64,000 nt of DNA from contig NZ_CP014525.1 in the NCBI RefSeq assembly GCF_001611975.1, positions 798,001-862,000 of the forward strand, given 5' to 3'. A program made the translations under genes and the position numbers. The stretch is from Haematospirillum jordaniae. GTDB taxonomy: Bacteria; Pseudomonadota; Alphaproteobacteria; Rhodospirillales; Rhodospirillaceae. How positions within the stretch are numbered: position 1 is the stretch's first letter; the number at the start of each line of letters is the position of its first letter. Below the pieces are notes generated by a model. The model was not told the origin of the DNA, ran no database searches, and was given only the letters and a program-made list of their open reading frames with translations. Positions 54,103 to 61,984 of this stretch are shown here, piece by piece.

Positions 54103-55272
54103 TCAGGCGCCGAACTCAGCCTTCAGGGCATCGGCGAGATCGGTTTTTTCCCACGAGAAGCCACCATCAGCTTCCGGTGTCCGACCAAAGTGGCCATAGG
54201 CCGCAGTCCGGGCGTAGATCGGACGGTTCAGGCCCAGATGCTCGCGGATTCCGCGCGGGCTCAGATTCATCATGTCCGGCAGGACCTTGGCAATCTTTGC
54301 CTCGTCAACCTTGGCTGTTCCAAAGGTGTTGACGTAAAGGGACAAGGGCTTTGACACGCCGATGGCATAGGAAACCTGGATCAGGCACTTTTCCGCCAAT
54401 CCGGCAGCAACAACGTTCTTTGCCAGATAGCGTGTGGCATAGGCTGCCGAGCGATCCACTTTTGTCGGGTCTTTGCCCGAGAAGGCCCCGCCGCCGTGGG
54501 GTGCAGCCCCGCCGTAGGTATCAACGATAATCTTGCGACCGGTCAGACCGCAGTCCCCGTCGGGACCACCGATGACAAAACGTCCGGTCGGGTTGACATA
54601 GAACTCGCTTTCTGGGCACATCCAGCCATCCGGCAGGACCGATACGACATGGCGACGGACCAGCTCGCGGATTTCTTCGGAAGACGCATTGAAGTGGTGC
54701 TGGGTCGATACGACAACGGATGTGGCGCCAACGGGCTTTCCGTCAACATACCGTAGCGTAACCTGCGATTTTGAATCGGGGCCCAGAAGGGTATTGCCGC
54801 CATGGCGTTCTTCGGCCAGGGACTTCAGGATCCGGTGAGAGAACTGGATCGGAGCGGGCATAAGTTCCGGCGTTTCGGTGCAGGCATAGCCGAACATGAT
54901 TCCTTGGTCGCCTGCGCCTTCATCCTTGTTGCCCGCAGCATCCACGCCCTGGGCAATGTCGGAAGACTGGCTGTGGATGTGCGAAATAATCTCGCAATCC
55001 TTCCAGTGGAAGCCATGCTGCTCGTAGCCAATATCTTTTATGGCTTCGCGGGCGGCTTTACGGAAATGCTCATGGGTCAGGTGATCGGGTCCGCGCACTT
55101 CCCCGGCTAGGACAACGAAATTCGTGGTGGCAAGGGTTTCCACGGCAACCCGCGCATAGGGATCCGAGGTCAGAAACAAATCGACAATGCTGTCCGAAAT
55201 ACGGTCGCAAACCTTGTCCGGATGTCCTTCAGACACGGACTCACTGGTGAAAAGATATTCGTTCCGGGCCAC
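54103..55272 (-). CDS. metK: S-adenosylmethionine synthetase
   Basis: About 389 residues from GTG 55272 with GGAG eight bases upstream; a longer frame to 55383 has an odd N-terminus. Motifs: FTSESVSEGHPDKVCDRISD, GAGDQGIMFGYA, GGAFSGKDPTKVDRSAAY. It makes SAM from ATP and methionine. The 230-bp leader between the xre gene and metK contains a perfect 12-bp palindrome, but I do not see a known SAM riboswitch. Confidence 0.95.
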   Translation of the reverse strand: MARNEYLFTSESVSEGHPDKVCDRISDSIVDLFLTSDPYARVAVETLATTNFVVLAGEVRGPDHLTHEHFRKAAREAIKDIGYEQHGFHWKDCEIISHIHSQSSDIAQGVDAAGNKDEGAGDQGIMFGYACTETPELMPAPIQFSHRILKSLAEERHGGNTLLGPDSKSQVTLRYVDGKPVGATSVVVSTQHHFNASSEEIRELVRRHVVSVLPDGWMCPESEFYVNPTGRFVIGGPDGDCGLTGRKIIVDTYGGAAPHGGGAFSGKDPTKVDRSAAYATRYLAKNVVAAGLAEKCLIQVSYAIGVSKPLSLYVNTFGTAKVDEAKIAKVLPDMMNLSPRGIREHLGLNRPIYARTAAYGHFGRTPEADGGFSWEKTDLADALKAEFGA

Positions 55273-55447
55273 GGGCCTTACTCCACTCAAGGGGTTACAC
55301 CACATACTCCCTACTGCACCCCATTCCTGATGGAACAGCTCGCAAAAGGGTGACCGCACAAGCACGGTCCGGCAATCCGGCACCTTATGGCCAGATCATT
55401 CCTGTTGGGCAGGAAGTATCGGAAAGGCGCCTGATATGCAAGCAACC

Positions 55448-55459
55448 TGTGTTAACACA
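55448..55459. promoter_or_regulatory. Perfect 12-bp palindrome upstream of metK
   Basis: TGTGTTAACACA is its own reverse complement. It lies 176-187 bp upstream of the metK start and about 45 bp after the xre stop. Cro/CI-type regulators bind such sites, so it is a candidate operator for the neighbouring regulator. Confidence 0.4.
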
Positions 55460-55502
55460 CGTGCCTTGTGCGGGTTTCCCTTGTATTCAGGTTGTACCCA
55501 GC

Positions 55503-56030
55503 TCAGCCATCGTCTGTTGCTATGTTATCTGCCTCTTCCGACAGCAGAGTAGAGTTTGACAGGGCAGACAGGGTTCGTGTCAGTTCGTAAATACGCCGCC
55601 GTACAGGTGCTTCATTGATACGGCTGTAGGCGCGGACCAGTTCAAGCGTTTCCCGGCTCTGCATAGGGGCCGGTGATGCGTTCTCTTCAGGATATGGCCT
55701 GTCTTCCTCTGTTTTCTTGATTGTATTGACGTAGCGTGGGGACTGACAGGCCGTATCATTGGCCATGTCCTCGAAAAAGTGGCTGACCGGTACCCCCAGA
55801 ACCCTGCTTAAATCCCACAGGCGCGATGCACTGATGCGGTTGGCGCCGCGTTCGTATTTCTGGACCTGCTGGAATGTCAGCCCAAGCTCTTCAGCCAGAG
55901 TACTCTGACTCATGCCAAGCATGGTCCGGCAAAAACGGACGCGGGCACCCACGTGAACGTCAACCGGGTTGGGTTGGCCGGACGGCATACGCCCCCGGGC
56001 AGCCCGCAATGATTTGTTGGAAGTGTGCAT
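55503..56030 (-). CDS. XRE/Cro-CI-family transcriptional regulator
   Basis: About 175 residues from ATG 56030; ATG 55988 is possible. The helix-turn-helix (about 35-85) reads RVRFCRTMLGMSQSTLAEELGLTFQQVQKYERGANRISASRLW. The C-terminal tail is acidic with an ELVRAYSRINEAPVRRRIYELTRTLSAL helix. This regulator between lnt and metK is conserved in alphaproteobacteria. Its targets are unknown; a link with metK is suggested only by position. Confidence 0.85.
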   Translation of the reverse strand: MHTSNKSLRAARGRMPSGQPNPVDVHVGARVRFCRTMLGMSQSTLAEELGLTFQQVQKYERGANRISASRLWDLSRVLGVPVSHFFEDMANDTACQSPRYVNTIKKTEEDRPYPEENASPAPMQSRETLELVRAYSRINEAPVRRRIYELTRTLSALSNSTLLSEEADNIATDDG

Positions 56031-56373
56031 GATGTATACTCTTTTGTGTCTCTCACTGATGTCTGGTGACAGTGGCCCCAGGATCCGGATCCCGACCGGA
56101 TCATGTACGTGTCTTTGCATTATGTTTTGCTTTCTTGACCGTGTACTCTGGGGCCATGCATTTTCCGGGTTGATAGCGGCAAGGCAATTCAAGGACTGTC
56201 ATTCCGCAGGATCGACCGTAGAAAGTTTGTCACCATTTTGCTGGTATAGGTTGCGTGTCTTGCCGCGTCAATCACTTGTATACGTCACAATAGCTGTCAT
56301 TTCAGCCTGTTGGCAACGTGATGCCCTGAAGGCGATCTCGGCCTACGGTGCTGTTTTCGGCTTTGGGCTGTGC
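56031..56373. other. 343-bp spacer between lnt and the xre gene
   Basis: No credible gene. It contains a predicted minus-strand promoter at 56243-56271 for the xre gene, and a leader of about 200 bases before its start. A plus-strand frame across it is a shadow with no ribosome site or family match. Confidence 0.6.
56243..56271 (-). promoter_or_regulatory. Predicted sigma-70 promoter of the xre gene
   Basis: On the minus strand TTGACG (56271-56266) and TATACC (56248-56243) are separated by 17 bp. The xre start codon is about 210 bp downstream, so the transcript would have a long leader. Confidence 0.45.
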
Positions 56374-57981
56374 TCAGGGAGAGATGTGTTGGTCACTGAA
56401 ACGTGTGCGCAGGGCAAGTGCTGCAAACAGTAAGAGAGTTGCGATCCACAAGGGAATCCTGTGGTGCCAGCGCCCATAAACGGTTTCTGGCAGGGCATGA
56501 GGAAGGTTACTGTCCACAAAGCCGGCTGTCTCAAGGCCCAAGGATTTGACGATCCGACCCCACGGATCAATAACAGCCGATATTCCGGTATTGGCAGCCC
56601 GAATGACGGGAAGTCCTTCTTCCACGGCCCGTCCAATGGCTGTTGCCAAGTGCTGATAGGGTCCTGTGGATACGCCGTACCACCCATCATTCGTCAGATT
56701 GAGAATCCACTCCGGCCGCTTGTCCTGTTCTGTAACCGCGCCGGGGAAGATGATCTCGTAGCAGATCAAGGGTGATACGGGTGGCAGACCTGGCAGGGAC
56801 AGAGTTCGTGGTCCTGCCCCGGCAGAATAGTCCATGTGTCCCGGGGTAACCTTGTCGATTGGCAGGATGGAACGCAGCGGCACATATTCTCCGAATGGAA
56901 CCAGGTGAGCCTTGTCAAAGTGTTCTTGCAGGGATCCGCTGGCATCAACGGCAATCATGGAATTCCAGATCCGGGCAGGTTTCTGTCCCGGGGGTGTTCG
57001 CCGTATGGCGCCAGTCACAAGAAGTGGCGCGTGGGCCCCGTGGTGTGCGGCTTGTTTCGGGACGGCAGACAGGGCTGACCGGAGTTCAGCATCGGTTACG
57101 CCATCTATAGCCCACGGGAGGGCTGTTTCGCCCCAGATAACGTGTGTTGGTGCCGGATCATCTGGCGCTGGCGGTGCCATGGACAGCGTCATGTACTGCC
57201 CAAGGTTTGCCATGCGCGTTTCCTCCTGCCATTTTAGGGTTTGTGGTATGGCGGGTTGAACAAGGCGCAGCCGGACCCCGGAAACGGATGGTCCGGGTTC
57301 TTCCGGTATGCGTGCCGTTCCGGCCCCGACCATAACGGCAAAAAGGATCCCCACGATACTCATGGCGTATCGGCCACCGGGATAGAGCAGCATGACAGGC
57401 AGCGAGGCCATGACAACGGTGACCAGTGAAAGGCCGGTGATGCCAATCCAAGCCGCAGTTTGCAGGACGGGGAGAGTGTCAGTCCACACACTGCCCAGAG
57501 GATTCCAAGGGAAACCCGTCAGCAGCCAGCCGCGCAGAAGCTCCATGACAGTCCACAGGGATGCCAGACCCAGAATGCAGGACAGCCCTTTCAGGCGCAG
57601 GGCATGGACGAGGGCTGTTGCTGCGCCTATGTAGGTTGCCATAAGTGCGGAGAGGCCGCCAACAGCAAGGGGGACCATCCAGCCAAACCGTACCGGATCC
57701 AGAAGCAGGGCATGGGAGATCCAGTAAAGCCCGGCGCAGAAATGCCCGAAGCCAAAACTCCATCCCATGAGAAAGGCATGTCTGCGGCTATGTGCATGCT
57801 CCAGAACCTGTATCAGGACCGGGAACGAGACAAACAGAACCGGAAGAAAGAAAACAGGTGGCAAGGCCAGGGCCGACGCAAGGCCTGCCGCAAAAACAAG
57901 CACCAGCTGCCGCATTACGGAAAGACGAGCTGGGTAGAGGGCTATTCTGGCAAGATGTTCCCGGAAAGATTCAGGTGCCAA
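56374..57981 (-). CDS. lnt: Apolipoprotein N-acyltransferase
   Basis: The protein has 535 residues with about seven hydrophobic helices and a periplasmic nitrilase domain. Catalytic residues are visible: Glu in WGETALPW, Lys in FDKAHLVPFGEYVPLR, and Cys in PLICYEIIFPG. It adds the third acyl chain to outer-membrane lipoproteins, including the lipoproteins encoded in this window. The start is TTG 57981, a few bases after the corC stop, with GAAGAGG upstream; ATG 57915 is shorter. Confidence 0.94.
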   Translation of the reverse strand: MAPESFREHLARIALYPARLSVMRQLVLVFAAGLASALALPPVFFLPVLFVSFPVLIQVLEHAHSRRHAFLMGWSFGFGHFCAGLYWISHALLLDPVRFGWMVPLAVGGLSALMATYIGAATALVHALRLKGLSCILGLASLWTVMELLRGWLLTGFPWNPLGSVWTDTLPVLQTAAWIGITGLSLVTVVMASLPVMLLYPGGRYAMSIVGILFAVMVGAGTARIPEEPGPSVSGVRLRLVQPAIPQTLKWQEETRMANLGQYMTLSMAPPAPDDPAPTHVIWGETALPWAIDGVTDAELRSALSAVPKQAAHHGAHAPLLVTGAIRRTPPGQKPARIWNSMIAVDASGSLQEHFDKAHLVPFGEYVPLRSILPIDKVTPGHMDYSAGAGPRTLSLPGLPPVSPLICYEIIFPGAVTEQDKRPEWILNLTNDGWYGVSTGPYQHLATAIGRAVEEGLPVIRAANTGISAVIDPWGRIVKSLGLETAGFVDSNLPHALPETVYGRWHHRIPLWIATLLLFAALALRTRFSDQHISP

Positions 57982-57987
57982 GAGTGA

Positions 57988-58887
57988 TCATGCCTCTTCC
58001 GCAGGGATCGGGGCGGGCAGATTCCGAATTCGCAGGCGACGAATACGGCGCGGGTCTGCATCGAGAACTTCGAATTCCAGACCACTTTCGTGGGCAATCA
58101 GTTCCCCGCGCAGCGGAATGCGCCCGGCCAGACGGAAGACAAGCCCTCCCAAGGTATCGGTATCTTCCCTGTCATCTTCAGAAAACAGATGGCCGAAGCG
58201 TTCCTCGAACATTTCAAGCGTGACACGGGCATCGGCGGTCAGACTCCCGTCCCCGGCCAGCATCATTTCCGGTTCACTGCCGTTGTCGTGCTCATCCTCG
58301 ATCTCGCCGACAATCTGCTCCACCAGATCCTCGATTGTCACCAGACCGTCGATTCCGCCGTATTCATCAACCACCATTGCCATGTGGGTCCGCTTCAGGC
58401 GCATGTCCACCAGAAGGTCCAGAACCCGTGTTGCCGGCGATATGCACATAACCTTGCGGACCAAGTGACGTAGCTCGGGCTCCTGCCCACGCGCAACCAC
58501 AGGCAGGATATCCTTGATATGGATCATGCCGACAACATCATCGAGTGTTTCCCTGTATACCGGAATGCGGGAATGTCCCCATCGCCCGGCAAGGTCTGCG
58601 ACCTCCCGCAGGGGGGTATCCACTTCGATGGCGGTAATATCAGCCCTGGGCACCATGATGTCATAGGCTGTGACATCGCGCAGGTGCAGAATATTTCCAA
58701 GGAGGAGGCGTTCATGACCGTTGATGGAATCGGCATCATCATCTTCGATCAGCTCCTCGAGAGCTTCTCTTACGGCCTCGTCCTTGCGCTTGGCACCGGG
58801 AAGGAGCCGCCTTAACAGGCGGATCAGGGAGCCGGCTTCATCTGCCCCGTTCTCACGGGGCTTTCTACTGGAAGAATCGTCGTTCAT
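57988..58887 (-). CDS. corC: CorC/HlyC-type CBS-domain protein
   Basis: About 299 residues from ATG 58887, a four-base overlap with the ybeY stop. Two CBS domains (about 75-195; TAYDIMVPRADITAIEVDTPL and MVVDEYGGIDGLVTIEDLVEQIVGEIEDE) and a C-terminal CorC/HlyC transporter-associated domain. The family is linked to Mg2+/Co2+ efflux and here belongs to the conserved ybeY-corC-lnt cluster. No membrane helices, so it works with another transporter or as a regulator. Confidence 0.92.
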   Translation of the reverse strand: MNDDSSSRKPRENGADEAGSLIRLLRRLLPGAKRKDEAVREALEELIEDDDADSINGHERLLLGNILHLRDVTAYDIMVPRADITAIEVDTPLREVADLAGRWGHSRIPVYRETLDDVVGMIHIKDILPVVARGQEPELRHLVRKVMCISPATRVLDLLVDMRLKRTHMAMVVDEYGGIDGLVTIEDLVEQIVGEIEDEHDNGSEPEMMLAGDGSLTADARVTLEMFEERFGHLFSEDDREDTDTLGGLVFRLAGRIPLRGELIAHESGLEFEVLDADPRRIRRLRIRNLPAPIPAEEA

Positions 58888-59417
58888 CTTTCGTCTACTG
58901 GGCCTGTTGGTCCATCTCTCCACGGGTCCTGCAGGCCAAGGCCGGTCAGGATCTCTGTCTCCAAGCTTTCCATTTCTTCTGCTTCGTCATCCTGTATATG
59001 GTCATACCCCAGAAGATGCAGCATGCCGTGGACAAGAAGATGGCAGAAATGGTCTTCCGTGGTTTTGTTCTGCTCTTCAGCCTCGCGGGCTGTGGTCTCA
59101 AACGCAAGAATTATATCACCTAGGGGTTCGGGCATGTCGGGCGGAACGGGCATTCCGGTGTCACGTACGGCGAATGACAGCACGTTTGTTGCCTTGTCCT
59201 GGCCACGGTAATCACGATTCAGGGCCTGTATGATCCTGTCATCTGCAAGGACGACAGACACCTCGAACGTCCCGGTTTCTCCGCTTCCTTCTAAGGTTGC
59301 CCTGATGCTGCGATCCACACATCCGGCCAGCTCCGGGACAAGGTCATTCCAGCGCGGGTCCTGTAGGTCAAGGTGTATCGTGACATCGGTGCTGCCTATG
59401 TCCCGGGCCGGGGTCAT
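58884..59417 (-). CDS. ybeY: Endoribonuclease YbeY
   Basis: About 177 residues from ATG 59417, four bases after the phoH stop; ATG 59441 would overlap phoH. The metal-binding motif HGMLHLLGYDH (HGxLHLxGYDH) and DYRGQDKATNVLSF identify YbeY. It matures the 3' end of 16S rRNA and takes part in ribosome quality control. It is coupled to corC by an ATGA overlap. Confidence 0.94.
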   Translation of the reverse strand: MTPARDIGSTDVTIHLDLQDPRWNDLVPELAGCVDRSIRATLEGSGETGTFEVSVVLADDRIIQALNRDYRGQDKATNVLSFAVRDTGMPVPPDMPEPLGDIILAFETTAREAEEQNKTTEDHFCHLLVHGMLHLLGYDHIQDDEAEEMESLETEILTGLGLQDPWRDGPTGPVDER

Positions 59418-59421
59418 GGTT

Positions 59422-60465
59422 TCAGTTTCCGGCTGTATCATTGCTGTTGCTTTCTTGGTCCCGGCGTTCGTAGGCATGCACAATACGGCTGACCAGCTCG
59501 TGGCGCAGGACATCGTTCCTGTCAAAACGCAGGAACCCGATTCCCGGAACGCCGTTCAGGATATCGCAGGCTTCCTTCAGGCCCGATTGTGTTCCGCGGG
59601 GCAGGTCAATCTGGCTCAGGTCACCGGTAATGACCATGCGTGAGTTCTCACCCAAGCGGGTCAGGAACATTTTCATTTGGGTTGGTGTGGTGTTCTGGGC
59701 TTCGTCCAGGATGACGAAGGCATCAGACAATGTGCGTCCCCGCATGAAGGCCAGCGGTGCGACCTCGATCTCCCGGCTTTCCATTGCTTTCGCAATTTGT
59801 TCCCCGGGCAGCATGTCGTGCAGGGCATCGTACAGGGGTCGCAGATAGGGATCGACTTTTTCCCGCATGTCACCGGGCAGGAACCCCAGCCGTTCCCCGG
59901 CTTCCACTGCCGGGCGGGACAGGACGATACGATTGACCCGTCCCTGTATTTTCATGGCAACCGCCATGGCAACGGCCATGTATGTTTTGCCTGTACCGGC
60001 AGGCCCCAGCCCGAAGACCATCTCGTGGCGGTGCATGAGGCGGACGTATTCCGCCTGATTGGGGCTACGTGGAACGATCGGGCGCTTGCGGGTACGGATG
60101 GTCAGGTCTTCCACGCCCTCGGCACCAATGACAGCAGCGGGATCAACCGGCAGCATACGTACGGCAGCATCCACTTCGGCAAAGCCGATCGAGTGGCCAC
60201 GACGGGCCTCTTCGTACAGCGATTCCAGAACAGCACGGGCTGATACAACAGCCTTGTCCGGTCCCTCCAGCGTCAAGGTGTTGCCCACGGGAGACACAGA
60301 CACGCCCAAGTTTCCTTCCAGACGCTCAAGATTGACGTTATGCGCTCCGTACACCAGTGGCAGCAGGGTGTTCTCGGCAAAAGTCAGGCTGATGCGAATC
60401 GGGAACCTCCTTTGTTTTCCGGACCCTGTACGGGGATGCCCTGTCTTGGGAAACGAACCGTGCAT
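59422..60465 (-). CDS. phoH: PhoH-like ATPase
   Basis: About 347 residues from ATG 60465 (or 325 from an ATT at 60399). Walker A GLGPAGTGKTYMAVAMAVA and Walker B AFVILDEAQNTTPTQMKMFL are clear. PhoH-like proteins are ATPases linked to RNA metabolism and usually sit beside ybeY. The ATG at 60465 has no ribosome site. A perfect AAGGAGGT lies at about 60412-60405, five bases before the ATT at 60399, and the product would then begin MRISLTFAENTLLPLVYG, which fits homologues better. Confidence 0.9.
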   Translation of the reverse strand: MHGSFPKTGHPRTGSGKQRRFPIRISLTFAENTLLPLVYGAHNVNLERLEGNLGVSVSPVGNTLTLEGPDKAVVSARAVLESLYEEARRGHSIGFAEVDAAVRMLPVDPAAVIGAEGVEDLTIRTRKRPIVPRSPNQAEYVRLMHRHEMVFGLGPAGTGKTYMAVAMAVAMKIQGRVNRIVLSRPAVEAGERLGFLPGDMREKVDPYLRPLYDALHDMLPGEQIAKAMESREIEVAPLAFMRGRTLSDAFVILDEAQNTTPTQMKMFLTRLGENSRMVITGDLSQIDLPRGTQSGLKEACDILNGVPGIGFLRFDRNDVLRHELVSRIVHAYERRDQESNSNDTAGN

Positions 60466-60473
60466 TGCCAATT

Positions 60474-61913
60474 CTATACCGGACAGGTGCGATCTGTCGT
60501 CAAGGGATCGTGACCGGTTTTCCCGACAGGAATGGCGGCCATGCTTGTTGCGCTGCACGAAGTTATTCGCGCGTGCACAATATCGCCGACAGTCCCGGCT
60601 TCAGCCGGAACATGAACGGGCTGCATGAACGGGCTGCGTCCGACCAATTGCCCGGGCTGACGCCCCGGACGATCCAGAAGGACAGCCATTGTTTTGCCAA
60701 TACAAGATTGGTTGAAGGCATTCTGCTGGCGCATCAACTCTTCCTGAAGAATGGCCAGGCGCTCGCTCTTCACAGGTTCGGGTACCTGGGATTCCATGGC
60801 AGAGGCCGGGGTGCCGGGGCGGGGGGAGTATTTGAACGAATAGGCCTGGATAAAGCCGACATCGCGTACTAGGGCCATGGTATCGGCAAAGTCGGCATCG
60901 CTTTCATGCGGGAAGCCGACAATAAAGTCCGAGGACAGGACCAGATCAGGCACCGCTGTTCGCAGGCGATCAACCTTGGCCCGGTATTCTGCCCCTGTAT
61001 GGCCCCGATTCATGGCCCGCAGGATTTTGTCCGACCCGGACTGAACCGGCAGATGCAGGAAGGGCATCAGCTGGGGAATATCGGCGTGAGCGGTAATCAG
61101 CTCATCATCAAGGTCTCTCGGATGGCTGGTGGTATAGCGGATCCTGTCTAGACCATTGATATCGGCCAGTGCACGGATCAACCGCCCCAGCCCCCACGTG
61201 CCTGTGCCCTGTGCGGCATTGCCATGGTAGGCGTTGACGTTTTGTCCCAGCAGCGTCAGCTCCCGCGCACCATCAGAGACCAGCTTGCGGGCTTCCGCCA
61301 AGATATCGGATGCGGGGCGCGAATACTCGGCACCACGGGTGTAGGGAACGACACAGAACGTACAAAACTTGTCACAGCCTTCCTGTACGGACAAAAAGGC
61401 CGAGGGACCCTGCGCCGTAGGCATTGGCAAGTGGTCGAACTTTGGCTCGGCCGGAAATTCAGTGTCGAGGATACCAAAGCCCCGGAGCCGCCGCTCGTTT
61501 GTGGTGTATCGGCGGTCATCCTGTGCGGCGGCCCGTTCAGCCCGGGCGACCATTTCCGGCAGACGGTGGTAGGTTTGTGGTCCCAGTACAATGTCTACCC
61601 ACGGCGAACGGTCCATGATCACTTGGCCTTCGGCCTGGGCGACACAGCCGGCAACGGCAATGATCAGATCGCGTCCCTGTTCCCGGTTTTCTTCCTGCTG
61701 TTCACGCAGCCGCCCAAGTTCGGAGAAAACCTTTTCCGATGCCTTCTCGCGGATGTGGCAGGTGTTCAGAACCACCATGTCTGCCTGGGTTTGGTCTTCC
61801 GTCGGTTCATAGCCAAGGGGCGCCAGAACATCGGTCATACGGGCCGAGTCGTAGACATTCATCTGGCACCCATAGGTGCGTATAAACAGCTTTTTCTTGC
61901 GTAGCGCCGTCAT
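60474..61913 (-). CDS. miaB: tRNA-2-methylthio-N6-dimethylallyladenosine synthase
   Basis: About 479 residues from ATG 61913 (MTALRKKKLFIRTYGCQMNVYDS); ATG 61943 is possible. The N-terminal UPF0004 domain has Cys in TYGCQMN, LNTCHIREKA and AGCVAQAEG (first Fe-S cluster). The radical-SAM motif CDKFCTFCVVPYTRG (CxxxCxxC) and a C-terminal TRAM domain follow. It adds a methylthio group to A37 of tRNA. It lies 71 bp after lepA. Confidence 0.95.
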   Translation of the reverse strand: MTALRKKKLFIRTYGCQMNVYDSARMTDVLAPLGYEPTEDQTQADMVVLNTCHIREKASEKVFSELGRLREQQEENREQGRDLIIAVAGCVAQAEGQVIMDRSPWVDIVLGPQTYHRLPEMVARAERAAAQDDRRYTTNERRLRGFGILDTEFPAEPKFDHLPMPTAQGPSAFLSVQEGCDKFCTFCVVPYTRGAEYSRPASDILAEARKLVSDGARELTLLGQNVNAYHGNAAQGTGTWGLGRLIRALADINGLDRIRYTTSHPRDLDDELITAHADIPQLMPFLHLPVQSGSDKILRAMNRGHTGAEYRAKVDRLRTAVPDLVLSSDFIVGFPHESDADFADTMALVRDVGFIQAYSFKYSPRPGTPASAMESQVPEPVKSERLAILQEELMRQQNAFNQSCIGKTMAVLLDRPGRQPGQLVGRSPFMQPVHVPAEAGTVGDIVHARITSCSATSMAAIPVGKTGHDPLTTDRTCPV

Positions 61914-61984
61914 GGTTCCTGCCGGTATCTCCGGATCCTCCATCAGCTGGGCACGTCCCTGCAGATGTACGTGCCCGGATGTTC

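Noticed and set aside
55273..55383. Longer metK frame and a SAM riboswitch in the leader
   Set aside because: The N-terminal extension does not fit MetK; I could not match the SAM-II or SAM/SAH consensus by eye.
55969..56433. Plus-strand open frame over the xre gene start and spacer
   Set aside because: No ribosome site, Cys-rich product, opposite to a clear regulator gene and its promoter.
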